Origin: a virus
Strand: one strand, 5' to 3'
Length of the DNA: 25,449 nucleotides
Virus record (IMG/VR): IMGVR_UViG_3300008107_000514
Coordinates: 1 to 25,449 of that record
The notes under the pieces were generated by a model that saw only the letters and a program-made list of their open reading frames with translations, ran no database searches and was not told the origin of the DNA. Positions within the stretch are counted from its first letter, which is position 1. Each line of letters begins with the position of its first letter. The position numbers were made by a program, and so were the translations under genes. Below are positions 6,565 through 14,890 of the stretch, one piece after another.

Positions 6565-8410
6565 CGCCGGACAATCTGCTGGTCAGTTCGTTCGGGAGAT
6601 GGCCGATCCGGCCCTCCAGCAGCTCATCTTTCAGTCGGAGGCTACCTACCGGCCCCAGTACACGGCGCTGAATCAGCGTGACCTGATGAACACCCTTATC
6701 GGGGTGGCTCCGGGCACGGAAGAGGGTTTCTACGGCACGCTTGATTTAGCCGAAATGGCGGCTCGCCGTCAGGCGGCGCTTGGACAGAGCCTCCAGACGC
6801 AAGCTACGGAGTTCGGCCTTGCCCAGCTTGGGGCGTATGCCCCGCAGGCCCGTGAGGCTTATTTGGCCGCAAATCCGCAGATGGCGGCGGCTCTGGCTCA
6901 AGCGGAGTCGATGGGTGGTCGGCAGGTTAGTGGCTATTTGAACGAAATGGGGCGGCTTGCGATGCAGGCTCCTCAAGCTCAAGCCATCAGCCCTGAGCGG
7001 GTGGCGGCGATGGGTGGATTCACCCCTCAGCAGGTGGCCGCGCAGCAGGTTCAGCTCGGTGGGGTTCTCACCCCTGAACGGGCAGCCGCGGAGCGCATTG
7101 CTGCCGGGCAGGTGCAGGCGGGGCAGATTGGCGCTGGGGCTCTTGGCGAGTCCCTCTATCAGCAGGCGCTTCAAGCCCAGCAGCAGAGCCCGCTTTCTCA
7201 GGCGTTGCAGGCTCAGGGAATGGCCCGTGCTACGGCTCCCGGTCAGCTCACCCCCGAGGAGATCCGAGCGGCTACTCAGGGCACCCGTGAGGGCTTTGCG
7301 GCTTCCGGTCGTTTGGCTGACAATGCGGCCATTGCCGGTGAGGCTCTTGCCCGTGCGGGCGCGGCGCGTGAGCGGTCGGTGCAGGACATCGCTCTGGCCC
7401 AGCAGATCAATCAGCAGCTTCTTGGAGCCCAGCAGCAGGGTCAGGCGTTGGCTACGGATGTGCTGCGGGCGGACATTGCCCGTCAGCAGGCCAACGTTGG
7501 AACCCAGCTTCAGGCTGGTCAGTTCAACGTCAGCAGCGCCCTCGATGCTTCGCGGTCCAATCAGCAGGCGGCGCTTCAGGCTGCGTTGGCGAATCAGGCT
7601 GCGGCCAATATGGCCCAGCAGTTCAACATCACGAACGCCCAGAACGTGCAGCAGATGAATCAAGCTGCCAACCTTCAGGCGGCGCTTGCCAATCAGGGCG
7701 TTGGACAGCGGGCGTTTGAGTTTGGGGCTGGTCAGAACCTCGCGGCCCAGCAGTTCAATGCCCAGCTTGGGATGTCTGCTGCGGAGGCCAATCGTGCCTA
7801 TCAAGCCCAGCAAGCCCAGCAGCGGTTTGCCAATCTTGGCGCTGTTCTCGGTTCCGAGCAAGCGATGCTTGGTGCGGATCGGGCTTACGCCCTCCAGCAG
7901 GCTGGTCAGCAACAGGGCATCACGGCTGCTAGCCTCGGCCTCATTGGGTTCGGCCAGACTCCCTATGCTCTGGGTCTTGGGGCGCAGCAGCAGGGCATCA
8001 GTCAGGGCCAGATGGGTATGGGTCCGCAGCTCTTCGATCCGTCTGCCGGTATCAACCTTGGTCTCCAGAATGCGGCGAATCTGGGCAACTATCAGGCGGC
8101 TACCTATGGTGCGCAGGCGGGGGCTCGCGGCGCTATGATGGGAGGCTTCTTCCAAGGGCTTGGATCGGCTGCTGGTGCCGCCGGAAGCGCAGCGGCTGCG
8201 GCTTGCTGGGTGGCCCGCGAGGTTTACGGAGAGGAAAACCCCAAGTGGATGCTCTTCCGCGAGTGGCTGTTCTCCAAGGCCCCTGCGTGGTTCCGTAACC
8301 TGTATATCAAGCACGGTGCGGAGTTTGCCGAGTTTATCAGCAACAAGCCGAAACTGAAGTCCCTAATCCGCCGTTGGATGGACAGCCGAATCAGCTACAA
8401 CTTCGCTTAA
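6518..8410 (+). CDS. Internal virion protein, Gln/Ala-rich
   Basis: A 630-residue protein. It has a proline run at residues 9-15, then ~400 residues dominated by Gln, Ala, Asn and Leu (for example AAQQVQLGG, ALQAQQQSPLSQALQAQG, NITNAQNVQQMNQAANLQAA) that should form long helices or coiled coils. A small-residue region (MMGGFFQGLGSAAGAAGSAAAA) could insert in membrane. The last ~65 residues (CWVAREVYGEENPKWMLFRE, then PAWFRNLYIKHG and IRRWMD) form a distinct charged, aromatic domain seen at the end of some phage internal proteins. It is first of three such genes, like ejection proteins of podoviruses. No peptidoglycan hydrolase motif. A 522-residue reverse frame here is a codon-bias shadow. 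Confidence 0.65.
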   Translation: MSFKVGSPPPPPAPVSAGQSAGQFVREMADPALQQLIFQSEATYRPQYTALNQRDLMNTLIGVAPGTEEGFYGTLDLAEMAARRQAALGQSLQTQATEFGLAQLGAYAPQAREAYLAANPQMAAALAQAESMGGRQVSGYLNEMGRLAMQAPQAQAISPERVAAMGGFTPQQVAAQQVQLGGVLTPERAAAERIAAGQVQAGQIGAGALGESLYQQALQAQQQSPLSQALQAQGMARATAPGQLTPEEIRAATQGTREGFAASGRLADNAAIAGEALARAGAARERSVQDIALAQQINQQLLGAQQQGQALATDVLRADIARQQANVGTQLQAGQFNVSSALDASRSNQQAALQAALANQAAANMAQQFNITNAQNVQQMNQAANLQAALANQGVGQRAFEFGAGQNLAAQQFNAQLGMSAAEANRAYQAQQAQQRFANLGAVLGSEQAMLGADRAYALQQAGQQQGITAASLGLIGFGQTPYALGLGAQQQGISQGQMGMGPQLFDPSAGINLGLQNAANLGNYQAATYGAQAGARGAMMGGFFQGLGSAAGAAGSAAAAACWVAREVYGEENPKWMLFREWLFSKAPAWFRNLYIKHGAEFAEFISNKPKLKSLIRRWMDSRISYNFA

Positions 8411-8411
8411 T

Positions 8412-9731
8412 ATGGCTATCATTGGACAAGGCGTACAGGCTGGTCTTGGTCGCATTGACTACTCTCCCTACATGCAGGGGGCGGTGGCCGGGGCTCAGGG
8501 CATTGCTCAGGGGCTTGCTGGCCTTGGTAAAGGAATCGGTAGCGGGATTCAAAGCTATCAGAAGAACAAGGAGGAAGAGAAGCAGGCCACGGCTACCATC
8601 AAGACTTCGGAGACGTTGATCAAAGGTCTTCAGGCATTGGCGGATCAAAAGGACGACAACGGGAATCCTGTACTTCCGGCCAACATCTCTGCCGCACTTG
8701 GCGAGCTATCTTCGGCAATCAGCGATCCAAATCTTGGAGTGCGTGAGCGGTCTCGTATCGCCAGTCAAGGCATTCAGCAGTTTTCTGGATTGATTAACGC
8801 AGGGATGTCTGGGGCTCAGGCTCAGGCGTCTATGCGCCGAGATGCGGCTCAAACTGGTCTCGTTACCGCTCAGGCTACCGCTTTGGCGGATCAACTTAAA
8901 CGCGAGAAGGCGGACAATACCGCTATCGCTACTGCCCTTAGCGAGCTTACTGATCAAAAGCTTTCTACGGAAAAGATCGTATCCAACTTCATTAAGAACG
9001 GTGGTTCGATTGAGGGACTTAAAAACCTCAAGGGGGTTCTGCCTCAGCCGAAGGCAGGCGGAACCCTAAAGACCTACGAAACCACCGAAAACGACATTCC
9101 TTACAAGATTACCGTTGAGGAATACCCGGATGGTAGCCGGAAGGAGTTGGGCCGCGTCCGTACCGACCTCCAGCCCGGAATGCGCGCCGCTGCTGGAGGC
9201 GGGCAAGAGCCTATTCCCGGAAGCGAAATTGATGTTAAGCGGAAAGCCGCGCAGGAGTCTGTTACCAAGCTCTACGATGCGGGCTTGCAGCAAGGAACTC
9301 AGGTCCTTGAAGCAATCGCTCGCGCCAAGGACATCGTTAAAAACGCCAAAACTCCGGTTCAGGGGTTTGGTTCAACGACGTTTGGTTGGACGCCTACTGC
9401 TGAAGATTTGGATGCTCAGTACAACCAGATTCGTGGCATCAATGTGCTAGATACTATTCGTCAGGCGCGTGCCGAAAGCCCGACTGGAGGCAACCCGTTT
9501 GGGCAGATGAATATGAAGGAGTTCGATGCTGCGGGTGCAGTTAAGGGCGCCGTTAACCGTAATATGAGCGATCAAAGCGTCCTTACGAATATGGACACGA
9601 TCGCCAAGGGTATCTTTACGGCTTATCCTCAGCTCAAGGAGCAGTATAAGTCCATCCTTGAAGGCGCAAACGTAAAGCCTGCCCCGCGGCTCAAGGTAGG
9701 CCGCTTCAGCGGGGATATTGTCTCTCCGTAA
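8412..9731 (+). CDS. Internal virion / ejection-like protein
   Basis: A 439-residue protein starting one base after the previous stop (TAATATG, no Shine-Dalgarno). Residues ~5-50 are Gly/Ala/Gln-rich (GLAGLGKGIGSGIQSYQ), then a charged coil (KNKEEEKQATATIKTSET), helical segments throughout, and a C-terminal half with QPGMRAAAGGGQEPIPGSEI and RFSGDIVSP at the end. It has no recognisable catalytic motif. Length, helical composition and place between two large internal proteins fit an ejected virion protein. Compared with the preceding gene it is richer in Lys and Asp and poorer in Gln. Confidence 0.6.
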   Translation: MAIIGQGVQAGLGRIDYSPYMQGAVAGAQGIAQGLAGLGKGIGSGIQSYQKNKEEEKQATATIKTSETLIKGLQALADQKDDNGNPVLPANISAALGELSSAISDPNLGVRERSRIASQGIQQFSGLINAGMSGAQAQASMRRDAAQTGLVTAQATALADQLKREKADNTAIATALSELTDQKLSTEKIVSNFIKNGGSIEGLKNLKGVLPQPKAGGTLKTYETTENDIPYKITVEEYPDGSRKELGRVRTDLQPGMRAAAGGGQEPIPGSEIDVKRKAAQESVTKLYDAGLQQGTQVLEAIARAKDIVKNAKTPVQGFGSTTFGWTPTAEDLDAQYNQIRGINVLDTIRQARAESPTGGNPFGQMNMKEFDAAGAVKGAVNRNMSDQSVLTNMDTIAKGIFTAYPQLKEQYKSILEGANVKPAPRLKVGRFSGDIVSP

Positions 9732-9732
9732 A

Positions 9733-12612
9733 ATGCCCATCTTCAAATTCACCGATTCCCAGACCGGGAAGAGCATTTCAGTCACTTCGGATGCCGTTCC
9801 TACGGAAGAGGAGCTGACGCGGCTTTTTGAGCAGGAGGACCGTCCGTCTTTCACGGCCAGCCCGTATGGGGTTGGCGGTGGCATCTCCTATCCTCCGTCC
9901 ACATACAATCAGCTAACTGAGACTACGGCTGGTTATGCTCGGAACGTAGTTCCCGTTGCCGCTGCGCTTGCAACTGGTGGAGCGAGCTTGGCGGCGCAGG
10001 CTGCTGCTGGTGGTGTGGCTGGAGCAGCGGGCGAAATGGCTGCTAGGGCTGTTGAAGGCCAAGACCTGACTAGTCGTGAGTCTCTCGCAGAGACCTCCAG
10101 GGCTGCGCTTTACAACGCCATCCCTGTTCGTCGAGCGGCTAAGATGATTGAGAATGCCGCTTCCCTTGGGTTTGGCACGGCTTTGGCCGAGTCGGTTGGC
10201 TCGTTGGTTGGCGGTCAACTTTTGTCAGAAGACCCAGATGTTTCCGGCCCTGCCGAGCAGAAGGCTGTTGAAACTGGCCTAATCGCTTCCAGCATTGGCG
10301 CTGGATTTGGGGCTCTAGGCCGCTTTGCGGGCAAACTCTCGTCCGTCGCTCAGGAGAATGCTCAGAAGCAGGAGTTTCTGCGTGAGATCGGCATCACCAA
10401 TCCTGCCCTTTCTCAGGTTCTGCCAGAATACGCTCCGCTGACCAATCGGATGGCGGCGCGTGATCCTGAGCTGGCGAATAAGTTGGCTTCTACCGAGTCG
10501 AACATCACCCGCGAGGTTTTCGACATCATTGGCGATGTGCCCTCCAACTCGGAGATCGCGTCGGAGATCGTGCCTTTGATGCGGAAGGCGGAAGCTGCGG
10601 AATCGACGCTGAAACAGGCGAAGCTTCAGCAGGCGCAGGCCAAGGCGCGTCTCACATCACTTGAGGCTGCTCCTTCGCAGAGCTTGGCTTGGCAAGAGGA
10701 GTATGAGAAAGCTGCCCTTGAGCAACTAGCCTCTGCTCGTCGTCAGGCTTCTGCTACGTTTGCCGCGCAGCAGGGCTTTGGCACGAATGCCTCGATTGCC
10801 TCTCACGCGGACGATCTTACCCGCACTATGATTGGCTTGGATAGTGCCGTACAGGACGTTTCTACGGCGCTATATTCCAAAACCGGATTGGATGCCGCCA
10901 AAGAAATCGTTAGCCGAGATGCCCTCTATCGCTCGGCTAAGGCCACTCTCGGGAATGAGGCCAATACGCCCGTAGGACAGGGCATACTAGAGGCCATTCA
11001 GAATATCGGCAAGGTTGGCGATACGGCTCCTCAGTTTTTGTCTTGGAGCCAATACAAGGCATTGCGCGACGAAATGTCCACTAAGTGGGCTAACTTCAAT
11101 ACCTCTTATAAGAATCGAGCCGAATCCCTTGCTGGATCGGTTTATGAGAATCTTGGGAAGGTATTTCGTAGTACTGTTAAGGACACGCTTGGGGCCGAGT
11201 CGTTGAAGGCATATGATGCCGCGCAGACCTTTTGGCGGAACTGGGCACAGACCCGAGACAGCAACTTCACGCGGGACATCTTTGGCGCAGGCCGTAAGAC
11301 CGATCGTAGCGGCAAGGTGGTAGTTTCTGGCGTCACCGCTGAAGCTTTGGCTGGTCTTGCCAATGATGTTCTTTCCGGAAACACGCAGGGCATTCGCACG
11401 ATTACCCGTGCTGCCGATTTGGTTAAGAAATACTCCCCGGAGGCCGCTGATTCTATCCGGGCGTCCGTTGGTCGGTCGATTCGTGGTGCGATGATTGATC
11501 GCTTCAAGAACGACCCTGCTGGGTTGGTAGTTGCCCTCTCCGAGCAGGTTTCAAAGCCGGAGGTCGTGCCCTTCATCCAGATGGCAGGTTTCGGCACCAA
11601 GCGTCAGTTGGATCAGTTGGCTAAGGTTGTCCGTCAGTACCCGAAGGGGGAGATCACTCAGGAGGTTCTGGATAGTGCGCTTGCGGCTGGTGATGCCGTT
11701 CTTGGGGTTGGCCGTGGCATTACGCAGAAGAAGGCCAAAGAGGCGGCGGCTTTGGCAGTTGCAGGAGCTTCCCAGAAGGCCAATGCCAAGTTGCAGGAGG
11801 CTCGCAAGGTTGCCGCTAAGGCCAACATCACGGCTGACGAAGCCTTGGCTACCTACAACGAGACGCTGAATAACCCGATATTCTCGGTGTTTACGGGGCG
11901 CGGTAAGTACGGATTCACCGAAGAGGCCGGGAAGACTGGACGCGGAACCATCAGCGACTTCGTGATGACTCTTAGTCCTGATGCCGGGCGGCAGTTTATG
12001 ACTGAACTGCGGCGCAGGAATCCGAAGTTCGCGGAACTTGCTAGTCGCAAGATTCTGGCCGATGAAATGTATCGGATTTCCGGCATTGAGCGGAATGCGC
12101 GGGATGCTACGTCCAAGATTGATTTTGATAAGCTCCGCAGGTTGTTCAACCCGACGCTCCCTCAAGACATTGAGCGTGCGGCCCATTTGCGGGCGGTGGT
12201 TGGCGACACCCTGAACTCGCGGATGAAGCGATTCCTCGCCAATCTTGAGAAGGCTTCTCCTACGCTCAAGGAGGCCAAGCTCATCACTCAGGAGTCTGCT
12301 GCTCCTGTCGTTTCAACGGGTCTTGGGTTCTTTCAGGGCTTGTTCAACTTCTTCCCCGGACTTTCGTCCTTAGGCGCTGCGGTGTTGGGCACTCGATTGG
12401 GGCGCATTATTGAGAAGCCGCGCTTCGACTTGCTCACGTATATGGCTACCGATCCGGGCTTTGTGTCTTTCGCTATGAAGACGGATAAGTTCTCGAAGGC
12501 TATGCGCGAGGCCCCGATCCAACGTAGCTACGCCTATATGGTCAACTCGGCCCTTGCGAATGATATGGCCGATGTGGATGCCGTATCTACACAAGGTCAG
12601 CCCACTCGCTGA
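9733..12612 (+). CDS. Large internal virion / DNA-ejection protein
   Basis: A 959-residue protein. The ATG at 9733, two bases after the previous stop, gives MPIFKFTDSQTGKSISVTSD, a compact N-terminal beta domain found on other phage internal proteins. Residues ~72-100 (VVPVAAALATGGASLAAQAA and on) are hydrophobic and could insert in membrane; a coiled coil follows near 275-320 (ESTLKQAKLQQAQAKARL); a second hydrophobic patch is near the C-terminus (GLGFFQGLFNFFPGLSSLG). No lysozyme or transglycosylase signature was seen, unlike T7 gp16. It is probably the largest ejected protein that helps carry DNA across the envelope. Its last 26 bases overlap the convergent gene that ends at 12587. Confidence 0.6.
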   Translation: MPIFKFTDSQTGKSISVTSDAVPTEEELTRLFEQEDRPSFTASPYGVGGGISYPPSTYNQLTETTAGYARNVVPVAAALATGGASLAAQAAAGGVAGAAGEMAARAVEGQDLTSRESLAETSRAALYNAIPVRRAAKMIENAASLGFGTALAESVGSLVGGQLLSEDPDVSGPAEQKAVETGLIASSIGAGFGALGRFAGKLSSVAQENAQKQEFLREIGITNPALSQVLPEYAPLTNRMAARDPELANKLASTESNITREVFDIIGDVPSNSEIASEIVPLMRKAEAAESTLKQAKLQQAQAKARLTSLEAAPSQSLAWQEEYEKAALEQLASARRQASATFAAQQGFGTNASIASHADDLTRTMIGLDSAVQDVSTALYSKTGLDAAKEIVSRDALYRSAKATLGNEANTPVGQGILEAIQNIGKVGDTAPQFLSWSQYKALRDEMSTKWANFNTSYKNRAESLAGSVYENLGKVFRSTVKDTLGAESLKAYDAAQTFWRNWAQTRDSNFTRDIFGAGRKTDRSGKVVVSGVTAEALAGLANDVLSGNTQGIRTITRAADLVKKYSPEAADSIRASVGRSIRGAMIDRFKNDPAGLVVALSEQVSKPEVVPFIQMAGFGTKRQLDQLAKVVRQYPKGEITQEVLDSALAAGDAVLGVGRGITQKKAKEAAALAVAGASQKANAKLQEARKVAAKANITADEALATYNETLNNPIFSVFTGRGKYGFTEEAGKTGRGTISDFVMTLSPDAGRQFMTELRRRNPKFAELASRKILADEMYRISGIERNARDATSKIDFDKLRRLFNPTLPQDIERAAHLRAVVGDTLNSRMKRFLANLEKASPTLKEAKLITQESAAPVVSTGLGFFQGLFNFFPGLSSLGAAVLGTRLGRIIEKPRFDLLTYMATDPGFVSFAMKTDKFSKAMREAPIQRSYAYMVNSALANDMADVDAVSTQGQPTR

Positions 12613-12838
12613 TCCGCTCGTACCACCCCGGTTCCAGCCAGAACCGTTGCCCATCCGTAGGGCCGGACCATATCTCCCCTAGGTAGGTAGGTTGGCCGGC
12701 GTCGGGGTGCGGGGCTACACTCACAAGTGTGAACTTATGCCTTTTGACCGGCATTACGGTGAGACCTTCCTTGGTCTCCACCAGAACCCCTTCTACGTGG
12801 GGTTTGAACTGGTAGAGCGGCTCTAGTGCGTCTGTCAC
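12587..12838 (-). CDS. Hypothetical protein at the end of the replication operon
   Basis: An 83-residue protein from GTG at 12838; AAGGGG lies nine bases upstream, one of the few plausible Shine-Dalgarno sequences here. It contains YQFKPHVEGVLVETKEGLTV, FTLVSVAPH, GQPTYLGEIWSG and FWLEPGWYERISEW, suggesting a small beta-rich domain with aromatic residues. It overlaps the end of the plus-strand virion gene tail to tail by 26 bases. It is the last gene of the leftward operon. No family recognised. Confidence 0.55.
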   Translation of the reverse strand: MTDALEPLYQFKPHVEGVLVETKEGLTVMPVKRHKFTLVSVAPHPDAGQPTYLGEIWSGPTDGQRFWLEPGWYERISEWADLV

Positions 12839-12882
12839 GTCAAAACCCCTTAAAATCGATTCTAGGCACCTCTGTGAGCGTT

Positions 12883-13740
12883 TTAGGCTGTGCCCCTAAT
12901 GCGTAGTTCGATGTGGTCTTCGCCACCTACCCGTACCCGGACGGGGGTGATCTCGAACTCAATCCAACCCAAGGAGGCGGGGGCACGTCCAGCATCGACG
13001 TTGTAGCTCACCTTCCCGGACTCGTAGGCTTTAAGGAAGGACCCGGTGCGCCCTCCCCAGATGGCACGTTCCCGGATGACGGGCTCCTTCTTGGCCCCGC
13101 GCTTTAGCTGGAGGCGGGGGAACAGGGGCAGACAACCTTTCCCGTGGGTGTGCCCCATCAGGTAGATGTCGGCTTCCGTCCACGGCACCATATCCTGAAC
13201 CGACTTGAACTGCCCTCCGATAGTAGCTCCTCCTCCCCTGCCGTGATGGGCAAAGATGGTCAGCAGGTGGCTGTGGTGCGTACGCTTGCTCTTCAGGCTT
13301 ATGCCAACAATGGCCGACACCCCCAGAAACTTTGTTCCCAAAGCAGCCGCAAGTAGATGATCGGTAGTGTTGCCGTCCCCAAGATCAAGATAGTGATTGC
13401 CGCCAAGAAGGCCAATGCAGCGACCACGCATAAACTGCAACTCATTAGCAAGAGTCCGAGTAACGCCCTTATAAACATCTTTGAGAGTGTTCTTGGTGGT
13501 GTCGTGGAGAGGGCCGAGCACCATCCGCTCCGAGGTGCTCATCCCGTCCGTGTAATCTCCCATCCCGAGGAAGATGGCGTTCTTCTTGGATTTGGCGTAG
13601 GCCAAGAACTCCCGCCAATGCCCATCCGCGAACATATCTGAATCGCGGTGAACATCCCCGAATGGAATCAGGGTGAATGGTTTGTTCTCCTCGATCTCCA
13701 GATCAACGAAGTGTCCGTAGAATTGGCCGCAGGTCTTCAT
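12883..13740 (-). CDS. Calcineurin-like metallophosphoesterase
   Basis: A 285-residue protein with the full metallophosphoesterase motif series: GDVHRD (28-33, D-x-H), GDYTDG (61-66, GD-x-x-D), GGNH (113-116), HHGRG (165-169) and GHTHG (196-200). These residues bind two metal ions (usually Mn, Fe or Ni) and cleave phosphoester bonds in nucleotides, nucleic acids or proteins; the substrate cannot be read from sequence. The ~85-residue C-terminus is beta-rich and basic. Length is normal for the family, and all metal ligands are present. Its ATG overlaps the upstream HNH gene stop (ATGA). Context with nucleases and an annealase suggests a nucleic acid or nucleotide substrate (inference). Confidence 0.85.
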   Translation of the reverse strand: MKTCGQFYGHFVDLEIEENKPFTLIPFGDVHRDSDMFADGHWREFLAYAKSKKNAIFLGMGDYTDGMSTSERMVLGPLHDTTKNTLKDVYKGVTRTLANELQFMRGRCIGLLGGNHYLDLGDGNTTDHLLAAALGTKFLGVSAIVGISLKSKRTHHSHLLTIFAHHGRGGGATIGGQFKSVQDMVPWTEADIYLMGHTHGKGCLPLFPRLQLKRGAKKEPVIRERAIWGGRTGSFLKAYESGKVSYNVDAGRAPASLGWIEFEITPVRVRVGGEDHIELRIRGTA

Positions 13741-14087
13741 TTCTTGTTAGCCTTCCTTATCTCGCGTTGTTGTGCCGTGACCTGTGAATGACAGTCCGTG
13801 CAAAGTAGCCTGAACCCATCCACCTCGACGAACAGCCGGGAGACGTATTCGTCCCACCCGCAAAATCCTCGAACAGGGTCCACGACGGGCTGGATGTGGT
13901 CAATGTGGGTTTCCGCATTGCCAACGACCTTTTTGCAGGAGGCGCAGACGTACTGATTTCGTCCAACTCGCGCAGCCTTGCGGCAAGTGTGCTTAGGCCC
14001 CCATCGCCCAGAAGCCCTACGGAGTGCAGATGTAATGAAACTACGCTTTCGAGCTTCGGTCCAAGTTCCATCGTTGTGGGGCTTCAT
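13737..14087 (-). CDS. HNH endonuclease
   Basis: A 116-residue protein. The start at 14087 is chosen because its ATG overlaps the upstream stop (ATGA); an earlier start at 14123 is possible. A basic N-terminus (WTEARKRSFITSALRRASGRWG) precedes the zinc and HNH core: Y47-V-C48-A-S-C51, HIDHIQPV (61-68) and LLCTDCHSQVT (C96, C99, H100). Two CxxC pairs hold zinc and the HIDH and C-terminal His form the metal-dependent nuclease site. Such small HNH enzymes act as homing nucleases, packaging nucleases or resolution enzymes. Inside the replication operon, a processing role or a free-standing homing element are both possible. Confidence 0.85.
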   Translation of the reverse strand: MKPHNDGTWTEARKRSFITSALRRASGRWGPKHTCRKAARVGRNQYVCASCKKVVGNAETHIDHIQPVVDPVRGFCGWDEYVSRLFVEVDGFRLLCTDCHSQVTAQQREIRKANKK

Positions 14088-14341
14088 CCTATGGTGCGGC
14101 GTATGACTTCGTTGCCCAACCATAGCACGCAGGCGTGGATGTGTTTACACCTATCTCTATCTGTCTGGGGGTACTCGCTCATCTTTCCTTCTTTGATGCG
14201 GGGCTGGCATCTGGTCTCCCAGTCCCGGCAGGTGCATTGACCCCTCCCTTTGTGGAGGGAGAGGTCACAGACATAGAACTCCTCTTCCCGAGATTCACTC
14301 GTTACGTGGAAGAGAAGCTGGCCTCTGTGCTCAATCGTCAC
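14084..14341 (-). CDS. SWIM-type zinc finger-like protein
   Basis: An 85-residue protein if it starts at GTG 14341, which overlaps the upstream stop by 11 bases. The frame stays open further up to 14440, but that stretch is covered by another small gene. Core: GQCTCRDWETRC, a charged spacer (QPRIKEGKMSEYPQTDRDRC) and CKHIHACVLWL. This fits the SWIM pattern C-x-C-x(n)-C-x-H, a zinc-binding module for DNA or protein contact found in recombination and transposition proteins. The N-terminus (HRGQLLFHVTSESREEEFYVCDLSL) gives the beta strands that usually precede SWIM. Function is inferred. Confidence 0.6.
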   Translation of the reverse strand: MTIEHRGQLLFHVTSESREEEFYVCDLSLHKGRGQCTCRDWETRCQPRIKEGKMSEYPQTDRDRCKHIHACVLWLGNEVIRRTIG

Positions 14342-14495
14342 GGAGGGCCTCTGACCTGATACGTTCACCACGGGCTTGGGTGAACTTGTGATAACGTTCC
14401 ATTGCCCGGAACTGTTCCACGGGGTCTTCTTCGGCCCCAATGTCGTTGACCAGTTCTTCCATCAAACGCTCTTCAAGTGTCTCTAGCTTTCGCAT
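14331..14495 (-). CDS. Small charged helical protein
   Basis: A 54-residue protein, MRKLETLEERLMEELVNDIG at its start, then AEEDPVEQFRAMERYHKFTQ and a basic end. It is very rich in Glu, Arg and Lys and should be two helices. The ATG lies within the end of the HNH gene (23-base overlap) in another frame, and the stop lies within the start of the SWIM-like gene. No family recognised; the dense overlaps and lack of interruptions support it. Confidence 0.55.
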   Translation of the reverse strand: MRKLETLEERLMEELVNDIGAEEDPVEQFRAMERYHKFTQARGERIRSEALRDD

Positions 14496-14757
14496 ATAGG
14501 TAGTTGTGTTGTGTCGCCCATTTAGGATCGGCGTGAATCAGGTTATGGCAGGGGCGGCAGACTGCCATAAAGATGCGAGTGTCACAGAGCTTCCCCCCAC
14601 GCCCGAGGGGAAGCTTGTGGTGAATGTCCTGTGCGTCCCGCTTTTGGCAGCACTCACAGGACGGGTTGACTGACAAATAATCAGCCTTGAGCTCCCGGTA
14701 GAGCTTCAGGGCTTGCTGCCTTTTTCGGCTTACTTTTCGGAGAGGTGAACGTCGCAA
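14473..14757 (-). CDS. HNH endonuclease, small
   Basis: A 94-residue protein from TTG at 14757. That start is chosen because RRSPLRKVSRKRQQALKLYR is the usual N-terminus of this HNH family ([RK]R[ST]PL[RK]-x-VS-x-[KR]). The core is PSCECCQKRDAQDIHHKLPL (C34, C36/C37, DIHH at 44-47), then FMAVCRPCHNLIHADP (C67, C70, H71, H75). It overlaps the upstream gene by 77 bases in another frame. Similar genes sit in replication regions of many phages, some related to NinG-type recombination proteins. It could process recombination intermediates or be a mobile nuclease. Confidence 0.8.
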   Translation of the reverse strand: MRRSPLRKVSRKRQQALKLYRELKADYLSVNPSCECCQKRDAQDIHHKLPLGRGGKLCDTRIFMAVCRPCHNLIHADPKWATQHNYLYAKARDT

Positions 14758-14890
14758 GCTTGTCGTGGAGTTTCCAGAGCTGTTTGGCAGTCTGGGGGTT
14801 GAAGGCTTGGGTCATCCCGGCACGTACTGCTACGCACTTACGGATGTTCTGCCAGTCGCCCACACTAAGCCCGGCGGGGATCGTAGGCAT
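14681..14890 (-). CDS. Hypothetical protein following the exonuclease
   Basis: A 69-residue protein from ATG 14890, which lies inside the last 26 bases of the nuclease gene. It reads MPTIPAGLSVGDWQNIRKCV with a helical middle (QTAKQLWKLHDKLATF) and a basic, Pro/Ala-rich tail (SPKSKPKKAASPEALPG). The frame extends further upstream, but that part is within the nuclease gene. The tail is where the overlapping HNH frame begins. No family recognised. Confidence 0.55.
   Translation of the reverse strand: MPTIPAGLSVGDWQNIRKCVAVRAGMTQAFNPQTAKQLWKLHDKLATFTSPKSKPKKAASPEALPGAQG

Noticed and set aside
6746-8314. 522-residue open frame on the minus strand
   Set aside because: It lies fully under the Gln/Ala-rich virion gene; its Leu/Arg/Ser-rich product is what the reverse of biased Gln/Ala codons gives, and it has no start context or neighbours in frame.
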